Below, one piece after another: positions 17,324 through 25,072 of a stretch of 64,000 bases of DNA. How positions within the stretch are numbered: the first letter of the stretch is position 1; each line of letters begins with the position of its first letter. The notes below the pieces were generated by a model that saw only the letters and a program-made list of their open reading frames with translations, was not told the origin of the DNA and searched no databases. The stretch is taken from contig NZ_VOBN01000023.1 in the NCBI RefSeq assembly GCF_008370045.1, positions 1 to 64,000 on the forward strand, in the 5' to 3' direction. Position numbers and translations under genes: made by a program. The DNA is from Pseudomonas sp. ANT_J12 (GTDB taxonomy: Bacteria; Pseudomonadota; Gammaproteobacteria; Pseudomonadales; Pseudomonadaceae).

Positions 17324-18376
17324 TCAGGCCACCGGAATCTTCGGCAAATCCAAAATCTCAACCCCGGTATACCGCGCCACCGACCCGGCGATCATCGCGT
17401 GCGGCACACCCGGCTCAACACTGCTGCTGCCATCCAGCCGCACCAACTGCTCGTCATTCAGATGCACATTCAACGCGCCCAACGTGGCGTCCAACTGCTC
17501 ACGGGTACGCGAACCCAGAATCGGAATCAGCGCCGTGGTCGAGCGCTTGGCTTTCTCGCGCAACCAGGCAATGGCCACGTGAGTCGGGCTCGATTCCATT
17601 TCGGCGGCAACCGCCAATAATGTGTCGAGCAGGGCGGTTTCCCGGGCGCTTTTCTCGCTGTGAATCAACATGCCGAGTTTGGCCGCGCGGTTGTTCTCGT
17701 CGTTGGTGCGGTATTTACCGGTGAGGAAGCCGCCACCCAAGGGTGACCACAAGGTTGCCGCCAGACCCAGGGCTTCAGCCATCGGCAGCAATTCTCGTTC
17801 AGCGGTGCGTTCGGCCAGGCTGTATTCGGTCTGGATCGCGGCGATCGGCGAAAAGCCGCGCACTTCGGCCAGCACATCAGCACGAGCGATGCGCCAGGCC
17901 GGGAAGTTCGACAAACCGGCGTAGTGAATCTTGCCGGCGCGCACCAGGTCATCGAAGCCCCGCAGGATTTCCTCCATCGGCGTGACGCCGTCGCTGATGT
18001 GCGCCCAGAACAGGTCGATGTGATCGGTTTTCAGGCGTTTGAGGCTTTCTTCGGCGGCGCGGACCATGTTCTTGCGATTGTTGCCGGTGAAGGAAATATT
18101 GGCCGTGCGCTCGGTGCCCATGGTGAATTTGGTGGCGATCACCAACCGATCCCGCTCGGCAGCAATGAACTCGCTGAGCATGCCTTCCGACTCGCCTCCC
18201 TGATAACCGTTGGCGGTGTCGATGAAGTTGCCGCCGGCCTCCAGGTAGCCGTCGAAAATCCGCTTGGCTTCGTCGCGTTCGGCGCCATGGCCCCAACCAG
18301 TGCCGAAATTGCCGGCGCCCAGCGCCAGTTCCGAAACCCGCAAGCCGGTTTTACGGCCAAAGACTTTGTAATGCAT
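17324..18376 (-). CDS. Aldo/keto reductase
   Basis: 350-residue TIM-barrel NADPH-dependent oxidoreductase. The catalytic tetrad is visible: Asp in FIDTANGYQ, Tyr in the same motif, Lys in IATKFTM and His in WAHISDG. Substrate cannot be told from sequence. It is divergent from a WYL-domain regulator gene across about 190 bases, which makes that regulator a likely controller. The ATG at 18376 has GGAG upstream on its strand. Confidence 0.88.
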   Translation of the reverse strand: MHYKVFGRKTGLRVSELALGAGNFGTGWGHGAERDEAKRIFDGYLEAGGNFIDTANGYQGGESEGMLSEFIAAERDRLVIATKFTMGTERTANISFTGNNRKNMVRAAEESLKRLKTDHIDLFWAHISDGVTPMEEILRGFDDLVRAGKIHYAGLSNFPAWRIARADVLAEVRGFSPIAAIQTEYSLAERTAERELLPMAEALGLAATLWSPLGGGFLTGKYRTNDENNRAAKLGMLIHSEKSARETALLDTLLAVAAEMESSPTHVAIAWLREKAKRSTTALIPILGSRTREQLDATLGALNVHLNDEQLVRLDGSSSVEPGVPHAMIAGSVARYTGVEILDLPKIPVA

Positions 18377-18567
18377 GGGAGGACTCCTGAGGGAAAACGT
18401 CGGGGTTGAATATAAATGTTCATCAACATGTATTTAATATGATGCGAGTAATATCCAGCGTCAAGACGCTTTTTTCAGGGGCGATGAAAGGGCCGATCAC
18501 TCCTGCCAGTTTCTGACAGCAGCCTTTGCTAAGCTTCGGCCACTTTCCCGGACTGAGCGTGCCGATC

Positions 18568-19284
18568 GTGTCGCGAACCACTCGTTTACTGACCTTGCTC
18601 CAAGTGTTGCGCGGGAAAAGCCGCCCGGCGACCGCCGCGACCCTGGCCAGCGAACTGGAGATCTCCGAACGCACGCTGTACCGCGACATCGCCGAACTGA
18701 CGGCCCTCGGCGCGCCGATTTATGGCGAGGCGGGAATCGGCTATGTATTGCGCAGCGGTCTGTTTCTGCCGCCCTTGATGCTCAACGCCGACGAAACCGA
18801 AGCCATCGTGCTCGGTTTGCGCTATGTCGATCAGCGTGGCGATGAGGTGTTGAGCAAGGCGGCGGCGGATGCGCTGGCGAAGATAGCTGCGGTGTTGGCG
18901 CCCGAGGCGCTGGAGGCGTTGCACAACCCGACGGTTTTGCCCGGCCCGTCGGGGTACGGTTTTGCGCAAAACGCTGTGCCGCTGAATGTGTTCCGCCAGG
19001 CGATCCGCAATCAGGCCAAGTTGCACATCGACTACGCCGACGCCCATCAGGTGCCGACCCAGCGCTTGATCTGGCCCTTGGCGCTGGGCTTTCTCAACGA
19101 GGTGCGGATCATCGTCGCCTGGTGCGAATTGCGCAGTGCCTATCGGACCTTTCGCACCGACCGGATTTCAGCCGCGAGCGAGCAGGGCGAGCGCTATCCC
19201 GGCCGGCGCAGCGACCTGTTGCGCACCTGGCGCAAGCAGATGCAACTGGATGAGGCCGGGCGCTTCACTCCTGACAAGAACTGA
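18568..19284 (+). CDS. YafY-type HTH/WYL transcriptional regulator
   Basis: About 238 residues: an N-terminal HTH_11 domain (SELEISERTLYRDIAEL) and a WYL domain in the C-terminal half that may bind a small ligand or nucleotide. Start is uncertain: the family usually begins MSRTTRLL, which fits the GTG at 18568, while a GTG at 18559 and an ATG at 18526 are in frame. Divergent from the aldo/keto reductase gene and followed by a SnoaL-like gene 52 bases on. Confidence 0.82.
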   Translation: MSRTTRLLTLLQVLRGKSRPATAATLASELEISERTLYRDIAELTALGAPIYGEAGIGYVLRSGLFLPPLMLNADETEAIVLGLRYVDQRGDEVLSKAAADALAKIAAVLAPEALEALHNPTVLPGPSGYGFAQNAVPLNVFRQAIRNQAKLHIDYADAHQVPTQRLIWPLALGFLNEVRIIVAWCELRSAYRTFRTDRISAASEQGERYPGRRSDLLRTWRKQMQLDEAGRFTPDKN

Positions 19285-19336
19285 CACAGCGCTGATTTAG
19301 CATGGCTCCAGAATCAAACAACAAGGAGCTATCAAC

Positions 19337-19678
19337 ATGTCTAGTCCAGCCGCTTCACTGGCCCCGGCCATCGCCGCTTACATCGCCGCCGCCAATGCCC
19401 GTGACACTTCGCGGGTCGCCAGTTTTTTCGCCGAGGATGCCAATGTCTTCGACGAAGGCGAGCATCAGGTCGGGCCCCAGGCCATCGCCCAATGGATGCA
19501 AGACACCGCGCAACGCTACCAGCCACGGGTCGAGGTGCTCGACGTTCAGTTGCGCACCGGCAAGGTGCTGGTGCACAACCTGATTTCCGGGACGTTTCCC
19601 GGCAGCCCGCTGGAATTACGCTACACGTTTCGGTTGAACGAGCAGGGCAAGATCGCCCGGTTGGACATTTCCCTCTGA
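19337..19678 (+). CDS. SnoaL-like / NTF2-fold protein
   Basis: 113-residue small alpha+beta barrel protein of the nuclear transport factor 2 superfamily, with the typical start PAIAAYIAAANARDTSRVAS followed by FFAEDANVFDEG. The ATG has AAGGAG upstream. Such proteins are isomerases, hydrolases or binding proteins; no catalytic role can be read here. It follows the YafY-type regulator and may share its transcript. Confidence 0.8.
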   Translation: MSSPAASLAPAIAAYIAAANARDTSRVASFFAEDANVFDEGEHQVGPQAIAQWMQDTAQRYQPRVEVLDVQLRTGKVLVHNLISGTFPGSPLELRYTFRLNEQGKIARLDISL

Positions 19679-19708
19679 CACCACTCCGGTCAATGCGGGT
19701 GCAATACC

Positions 19709-19832
19709 CTGTAGGAGCGAGCGGTGCGACGATTAGGCTTGCCCGCGAAGGCGGTTTAACAGTCAACAAAGGTGTTGAATGTGAAGGCCCCTTCGCGGGC
19801 AAGCCTAATCGTCGCACCGCCCGCTCCTGCAC
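19709..19832. repeat. REP pair with long loop
   Basis: CTGTAGGAGCGAGCGGTGCG, including GACGATTAGGCTTGCCCGCG, faces CGCGGGCAAGCCTAATCGTC across about 40 bases. Here the arms are longer than usual because the variant part, AGCGGTGCGACGATTAGG, is also matched in the facing arm. Confidence 0.9.
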
Positions 19833-19903
19833 GGGGAATTGTGGTGTTTCAAATGGTGGGGTGACTGGCATACTGCGCAGCTTCTGATCTGAAGCGCGGC
19901 CCT

Positions 19904-21022
19904 ATGACATTCGACTCCCCGTTAAGCGCCTGGCAGTACGCCATTGAACAGAAGGGCTTTGTTCAGGACGAAGCCCAGGAACATGCCGTCTGGGCCCTGC
20001 AAAAGTGTCACGAAGCCTTGCATGAAGGGCGCAAGTCGATCACCGGCGTGTACCTCTGGGGCCCGGTAGGTCGGGGCAAGACCTGGCTGATGGATCAGTT
20101 CTACGAGAGCCTGCGGGTACCGGCCCGGCGACAGCATTTCCACCATTTCATGGGCTGGGTGCATCAGCGCTCGTTCCAGTTGACCGGCACCGCCGACCCA
20201 CTCAAAGCTCTGGCCCGGGAATTGGCCCAGGAAGTCCGCGTGCTGTGTTTCGACGAGTTGTTCGTCAACGACATCGGCGATGCGATCATTCTCGGCCGCT
20301 TGTTTCAGGTCATGTTCGAGGAAGGCGTGGTGGTGGTGAGCACCTCCAACCAGCCGCCGGATCAGCTGTATGCCGACGGCTTCAACCGCGACCGTTTTAC
20401 CCCGGCCATCGAGGCGATCAAGCAGCACATGCAAGTGATCGCGGTGGATGGCGGCGAAGATCATCGCCTGCACCCCGGCGCGGCGTTGCAGCGCTATTGG
20501 GTGGGGGCGCTCGATGAGCCCAGCGGGTTGGCCGAAGCGTTCAAGACTCTGACCGTTGGGCAATCGGTTTCCAGTGCTCCGATCCAGGTCGGCTATCGCA
20601 GCGTTCATGTGGTGCAGGCCAGCGCCACGGTGCTGTGGTGTCGTTACGCGGATCTGTGCGAGCAACCGTTTGCCGCCATGGACTTCATGGCCCTGTGCGA
20701 CACCTTCAGCGCTATTCTGATGAGTGAAGTGCCCAACCTGAGCGCGCAGAAACGCGAAGGGCGCATCGCCAGGGGCACCGAAGACGGTGTGGAGCGGGTG
20801 GTGGCCGGTGACCGTGAGTTGCCGCAGTTGTCGGTGCACGATGACGGCGTTCGGCGTTTCATCGCCCTGGTGGACGAGTGCTACGACCGCAAGGTGCCGC
20901 TGTACCTCGAAGCCCAGGTGCCAATGGAGGCCTTGTACACCGAGGGCTATCTGGAATTCCCGTTCCGCCGCACCCTCAGTCGCTTGCAGGAAATGCAGTT
21001 GCAACGGTTTGCCGAAGCTTGA
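19904..21022 (+). CDS. AFG1/ZapE-family P-loop ATPase
   Basis: 372 residues. Walker A GPVGRGKT is at 53-60 and the Walker B region VLCFDE at 113-118, followed by the family block FVNDIGDAIILGRLF and the sensor-like STSNQPPDQLY. ZapE in E. coli is a Z-ring-associated ATPase needed under stress; the mitochondrial AFG1 homologue is linked to proteostasis. Pseudomonas usually has a canonical zapE near rplM/rpsI, so this copy, with a DinB gene 17 bases downstream, may be a second paralogue. That inference needs the rest of the genome. Confidence 0.85.
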   Translation: MTFDSPLSAWQYAIEQKGFVQDEAQEHAVWALQKCHEALHEGRKSITGVYLWGPVGRGKTWLMDQFYESLRVPARRQHFHHFMGWVHQRSFQLTGTADPLKALARELAQEVRVLCFDELFVNDIGDAIILGRLFQVMFEEGVVVVSTSNQPPDQLYADGFNRDRFTPAIEAIKQHMQVIAVDGGEDHRLHPGAALQRYWVGALDEPSGLAEAFKTLTVGQSVSSAPIQVGYRSVHVVQASATVLWCRYADLCEQPFAAMDFMALCDTFSAILMSEVPNLSAQKREGRIARGTEDGVERVVAGDRELPQLSVHDDGVRRFIALVDECYDRKVPLYLEAQVPMEALYTEGYLEFPFRRTLSRLQEMQLQRFAEA

Positions 21023-21039
21023 ACACAGGAGGCGCGACG

Positions 21040-21621
21040 ATGACTCAACCCCTGTCTCACCATTTACTGACCATGGCCTACCAGAACGCCTGGGCCAACC
21101 ACCGACTGGCCAAGGCCTGGGGTCAGTTGAGCTCGGCGGAATTGACGGCCACGCGGGTCAGTTTCTTCCCCAGCATTTGCGCCACCCTCAACCATATCCT
21201 GACCTGCGACTGGTTCTATGTGGATGCCCTTGAGCGCGAACTGCGCGGTGATGTGCCGCATCCCGATTGCTACGTTTTTTTCAACGACGAGCAACCCTTC
21301 ACGGCCGCTGCCGATCTCCAGCGCGAGCAAGCCCAGGTAGACCGCCGGCTAATTGCCTATTGCGAGCAATTGCGCGACGCCGACCTCGGGCGACTCGTGA
21401 CCATCGCCCGGGACACGCCGCAACACGACAGCCGCCTGCGTATGCTCTCGCATGTGTTCGAACACCAGATTCATCATCGCGGGCAGGTGCATGGGATGCT
21501 CAGTGGCACGTCGGTGGAACCGCCGCAACTGGATGAGTTTTTCTGCGCCGGGGAGGCGGGGTTGCGGGCGGGGGATTTTGCCGAGTTGGGTTGGACCGAA
21601 GAATTGATTTGGGGTCACTAA
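21040..21621 (+). CDS. DinB-family protein
   Basis: 193-residue four-helix-bundle protein of the DinB/YfiT superfamily, probably a metal-dependent transferase or thiol-dependent enzyme. Candidate metal ligands are the His in ATLNHILTCDWF and those in HVFEHQIHHRGQVH. The ATG at 21040 has ACAGGAGG upstream and follows the ZapE-like gene closely, so the two form an operon. Function is not predictable beyond family. Confidence 0.85.
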   Translation: MTQPLSHHLLTMAYQNAWANHRLAKAWGQLSSAELTATRVSFFPSICATLNHILTCDWFYVDALERELRGDVPHPDCYVFFNDEQPFTAAADLQREQAQVDRRLIAYCEQLRDADLGRLVTIARDTPQHDSRLRMLSHVFEHQIHHRGQVHGMLSGTSVEPPQLDEFFCAGEAGLRAGDFAELGWTEELIWGH

Positions 21622-21693
21622 GATCCGGTTGTCGCCACGCCGCCGTCACGCTAATGTCCTTGGCCAATTTGATGTATGCGATCGAGGGTGGAA

Positions 21694-22185
21694 ATGGAAT
21701 CCGCAGAAATACTTGTACTCCAGGCCAGCTACACCAACCCGGTACACGCCGAGGCCATTTGCCTGGTGTTGAACCACTACGCCGAAGACCCGATGGGCGG
21801 CGGCAAGCCGCTTTCAGCCGATGTCCTGCAGCAACTGCCGGCGGAACTGGCCAAGCGTCCTTATGCATTCAGCGTGCTCGCCTTCGTCGGCGGTGAACCG
21901 GCGGGGCTGGTCAATTGCTTTGAAGGGTTTTCGACCTTTGCCTGCCGACCTCTGGTCAACGTGCACGACGTGGCGGTGGTGGCGAAGTTTCGTGGTTTGG
22001 GCCTGAGCCAGAAGATGTTGCAAAAGGTCGAAGAAATCGCCCGCCAGCGCGGTTGCTGCAAGATCACCCTCGAAGTCCTGGAAGGCAACGCCGTGGCTCA
22101 GGCGTCCTACGCCAAGTTCGGCTTTGCCGCTGGCATGTTCGACCCGGCCCATGGCCGCATGCTGTTCTGGATCAAGTCGCTGTAA
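21694..22185 (+). CDS. GNAT N-acetyltransferase
   Basis: 163-residue acetyltransferase. The acetyl-CoA-binding motif is VVAKFRGLGLSQKMLQKVEE (Arg/Gly loop), followed by the typical ALEVL-like strand and ASYAKFGFA. ATG at 21694 is preceded by GAGGGTGG; an in-frame ATG 18 bases upstream is less well placed. Substrate unknown. Confidence 0.85.
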   Translation: MESAEILVLQASYTNPVHAEAICLVLNHYAEDPMGGGKPLSADVLQQLPAELAKRPYAFSVLAFVGGEPAGLVNCFEGFSTFACRPLVNVHDVAVVAKFRGLGLSQKMLQKVEEIARQRGCCKITLEVLEGNAVAQASYAKFGFAAGMFDPAHGRMLFWIKSL

Positions 22186-22193
22186 ATCCCGGG

Positions 22194-22222
22194 CATAAAA
22201 AAGGGCGTCCAGCAGGACGCCC
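22194..22222 (-). terminator. Intrinsic terminator of the small secreted-protein gene
   Basis: On the minus strand GGGCGTCC, loop TGCT, GGACGCCC is followed by TTTTTT. The eight-pair stem and the T-run point leftward, so it ends the gene at 22269-22475; it may also stop the GNAT transcript from the other side with less efficiency. Confidence 0.85.
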
Positions 22223-22268
22223 AAGTGTCAGCTCTGGCGACGGAGCAGGTCGCCAGAGGTCCATCGGT

Positions 22269-22475
22269 TCAGGTTCTGTAGGATTCGGTCACTTGTGCGG
22301 TTTGATCATCCGGAACCCGGAGCTCGCCGTTTGGGCGATGATCGGTCGGGGTTTGCGCGGAGGGAACCGGGAAGTTGTCCCAGTAATGCTTCATCCGCTG
22401 CGCACCGCCTTCGGCAAACACGCTGCTGGAGCCGACGATGAGCAGGCCGGCGAGGATCAGGCTGACTCGTTTCAT
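22269..22475 (-). CDS. Small secreted protein of unknown function
   Basis: 68 residues. MKRVSLILAGLLIVGSSSVFA is a clear signal peptide, followed by a 47-residue polar mature part rich in Pro, Asp and Gln. The start at 22475 has GGGAGA upstream; a longer frame adds 12 unlikely residues. It has its own terminator. I do not recognise a domain; similar short periplasmic proteins are common in Pseudomonas. Confidence 0.75.
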   Translation of the reverse strand: MKRVSLILAGLLIVGSSSVFAEGGAQRMKHYWDNFPVPSAQTPTDHRPNGELRVPDDQTAQVTESYRT

Positions 22476-22578
22476 GATGGATCTCCCACTAAGAATGACG
22501 GGGCCTTTCATCCGTGATTCAAGGGCGTGGGCGCAGTATTGGCAGAGCTCATTAAATCGGGGTTAACACCGAGCAAAA

Positions 22579-22602
22579 TGTGGGAGCCAAGGCGCTCCCA
22601 CA
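22579..22602. repeat. Short hairpin TGTGGGAGC / GCTCCCACA
   Basis: TGTGGGAGC, short spacer, GCTCCCACA forms a 9-pair hairpin 19 bases past the end of the siderophore receptor gene. No T-run follows, so it is more likely a short repeat of yet another family than a terminator. Confidence 0.7.
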
Positions 22603-22620
22603 GCAGAGGCCAAGTCAGGC

Positions 22621-24861
22621 TCAGAGTTTCCAGTCCAGGCTGAGCGTCACGGTGCGCGGGTCGCCCCAGAACACACCGTTATAAAAACCGACGTTGTCGT
22701 AATACTTTTTGTCGAACAGATTATCGACGTTCAGCGAGGCTGAGAGGTGCTTGTCGAACTCGTAACGCGACATCAACTTGACCACGCTGTAGGCCTCCTG
22801 GCGGATCTTCGTGCGTTCAGTGATCAGGCCACCCTCGGCATTGCGCCCGACCGGGCGATTGGAGTTGCCCCAGATATCACTCTGCCAATTCAGCGCGCCG
22901 CCGACGGTCAGCGCATGCCAGTCGCCGGGCAAGCGGTACGCGGTGGACAGGCGCAACATGTTCAGCGGTTCATTGGTGTTCGCCCGCTGCTTTTCGCCGT
23001 TGGCCGCGTGGGTGTAGGTGTAGCCGGCGGTCATGTTCCAGTCGGTCATGACTTCGCCGGACACTTCGACTTCGAAGCCCTGGACCTTCTGCCCCTTGCC
23101 CCCGGACTTGTAGAATTCCTCACCCGTCACCGGGTCTGGCGGCACCGCATCGTCCACTTCGGGGACGTTGTCCTGCTTGCTCCAGAACACTGCCGTGGCC
23201 ACATTCAGGCGTTCATCCAGCAGACTGCCCTTGAGGCCCAGTTCATAGTTGCTGCCGACCACCGGTTCCAGGTATTTGCGATTGGCGTCGCGATTTTTCT
23301 GGGGTTTGAAGATGTCGGTGTAGCTGACGTAAACGGTGTACTCGGGCGTCAGGTCGTAGAGCAACCCGGCGTAGGGCGTCCAGATATCGCTGTGTTGCTG
23401 CGAAGTGGTCTCCACGCCCGTCAATTGCAGGTTGTCATCGTAGGTCTTGCTGTTTTTCGAGGCTTTCCAGCTGCCGTAACGACTGCCGAGCACCGCGTGA
23501 AAGCGGTCGGTCAGGTTGAGGCGGGTGGCCAGGTAGCCGGCCTTCTGACGGGTGTTGTCCGATGAGCCATTGAGGCTGGTCACGGTGTCGGGAAACTTGG
23601 CGATACCGCCCATGTATTTCCAGTCGGCAATGTTGTCGTAGCCGGCGGGTACGGCGCCCGCCACGGCGTACGGCGACTCGTCACTGCGCTCGGCTTCGCC
23701 GTAGCCGAACATCAGCTCATGCTCGCGCCCGAACAGCGCGTAGGGGCCCGCCACGTTAAAGTCATAGGTTTTCATTTTCTGCGTGCCGACCATGTGGCCA
23801 CGGTAGGCGCTCATGCCACTTCGATCGTCATTCGGGAAGCCGCCACCGCCGTAGTAGACCTTGCCGTCGGTATCGCTCTCGCGGTGGGTGTAGGCCGCTT
23901 TGAGATGCCAGCCGCCGGCCAGTTGCTGGTCAAGGTTGGCAAAAGCGGTCTTGTCTTTCAGTGGCCAGGAACTCCACGACGTCGCCATGTTGGTCGAGCG
24001 CCCGAGGTTGGCCTTGCCCCCCGACGAATTCCAGTACGGCACGGTGCCCCATGACGTGCCCTGAACCTGCTTGTCCTGATAGTCGTAACCCACCGCCAGC
24101 ACAGTGTCGTCGGTGAGATCGGCTTCGAGCACGCCGTAGCCGACTTCCCGTTGCATCTGGTAATGATCGCGCAACGATTGGCTGTCGCGGTAGGCCAGCA
24201 CGCTGCGGCCGCGCAAACGTCCGTCGAACGCCAACGGACCGCCAACGTCCACGTAACTGTAGTAATCGTCGTAGCTGCCGCCACTGACGCCGGTCTGGGC
24301 TTGCCATTGCGCGGTCGGGCGCTTGCGCACCATGTTGATGGTGGCTGACGGGTCGCCGGCGCCGGTGGTCAACCCGGTGGCGCCGCGAACCACTTCGATG
24401 CGGTCGTAGATGATGGTGTCTGAGTCTGACTTCATCCGCCCGAAGGTATTGAGCATCCCGTCAATCTGGAAGTTGTTGATCTCATAGCCACGGGACGAAT
24501 AGCTGACCCGGTCCGAGTCATTGTGCTGGACCACCACGCCGGTGGTCTGGCTCATGGCTTCGGAAAGGGTGCCGAGCTTGAAGTCGTCCATTTGCTGGCG
24601 AGTGACCACGGACACCGATTGCGGGGTGTCCTTGATTGACAGGTTCAGGCGGGTCGCGGTGCTCATGGCGCCGGTGGTGTAGGACTCGGTGTGTTCGGTG
24701 GTGGTGCCCAGGCCTTCGGCGGTGATGTTGGTGGCGGTGAGCTCCAGGGTGCTGGCGGCCGGGTCCTTGTCGGGCTCGGTTTCGGCCAGCAGATCGGGGC
24801 TCAGGGCTGCGCTGCACAGGCCGAGGGTCAAGGTCATGGAACGGGTAATAGGCGCGAACAT
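22621..24861 (-). CDS. TonB-dependent siderophore receptor
   Basis: 746-residue outer-membrane receptor. A signal peptide (MFAPITRSMTLTL to LLAE) is followed by a short extension, then the plug domain with IKDTPQSVSVVTRQQMDDF and the conserved QIDGM and GATGLTTGAGDPSATINMVRKR motifs, then the 22-strand barrel ending with the terminal aromatic signature SLDWKL. ATG at 24861 is chosen for AAGGAG nine bases before it. It lacks the N-terminal signalling domain of FpvA-type receptors, and no ECF sigma or anti-sigma gene is next to it, so control is probably by Fur directly. The siderophore cannot be named. Confidence 0.9.
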   Translation of the reverse strand: MFAPITRSMTLTLGLCSAALSPDLLAETEPDKDPAASTLELTATNITAEGLGTTTEHTESYTTGAMSTATRLNLSIKDTPQSVSVVTRQQMDDFKLGTLSEAMSQTTGVVVQHNDSDRVSYSSRGYEINNFQIDGMLNTFGRMKSDSDTIIYDRIEVVRGATGLTTGAGDPSATINMVRKRPTAQWQAQTGVSGGSYDDYYSYVDVGGPLAFDGRLRGRSVLAYRDSQSLRDHYQMQREVGYGVLEADLTDDTVLAVGYDYQDKQVQGTSWGTVPYWNSSGGKANLGRSTNMATSWSSWPLKDKTAFANLDQQLAGGWHLKAAYTHRESDTDGKVYYGGGGFPNDDRSGMSAYRGHMVGTQKMKTYDFNVAGPYALFGREHELMFGYGEAERSDESPYAVAGAVPAGYDNIADWKYMGGIAKFPDTVTSLNGSSDNTRQKAGYLATRLNLTDRFHAVLGSRYGSWKASKNSKTYDDNLQLTGVETTSQQHSDIWTPYAGLLYDLTPEYTVYVSYTDIFKPQKNRDANRKYLEPVVGSNYELGLKGSLLDERLNVATAVFWSKQDNVPEVDDAVPPDPVTGEEFYKSGGKGQKVQGFEVEVSGEVMTDWNMTAGYTYTHAANGEKQRANTNEPLNMLRLSTAYRLPGDWHALTVGGALNWQSDIWGNSNRPVGRNAEGGLITERTKIRQEAYSVVKLMSRYEFDKHLSASLNVDNLFDKKYYDNVGFYNGVFWGDPRTVTLSLDWKL

Positions 24862-24933
24862 CGCAGCCGACTCCTTGTCTTCGAGGGAAAAATTCCGTTT
24901 GTTCAAAGACGAAGGAGGGCGGGGAGATTTAGC

Positions 24934-24956
24934 GATAAACGAGAATAATTATCATC
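24934..24956. promoter_or_regulatory. Fur-box-like sequence before the siderophore receptor
   Basis: The stretch with GAGAATAATTATCATC matches the 19-base Fur consensus at about 12 positions in its best register and is AT-rich in a GC-rich gap. It lies about 75 bases upstream of the receptor start, where a promoter is expected. Confidence 0.6.
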
Positions 24957-24966
24957 GGAAGGAGGG

Positions 24967-25060
24967 CTGTAGGAGCGAAGCTTGCTCGCGAAAGCGGTGT
25001 GTCAGGCAGCATCCGTAGTGAATGTGCTGACGTCTTCGCGAGCAAGCTTCGCTCCTACAG
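24967..25060. repeat. REP pair
   Basis: CTGTAGGAGCGAAGCTTGCT faces AGCAAGCTTCGCTCCTACAG with about 45 bases between. It separates the Fur-controlled receptor promoter from the end of the phosphoethanolamine transferase gene. Confidence 0.92.
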
Positions 25061-25072
25061 GAGGTTGCGGGG

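Noticed and set aside
22579..22602. Terminator for the siderophore receptor
   Set aside because: Good hairpin but no T-run on the minus strand, so listed as a short repeat.
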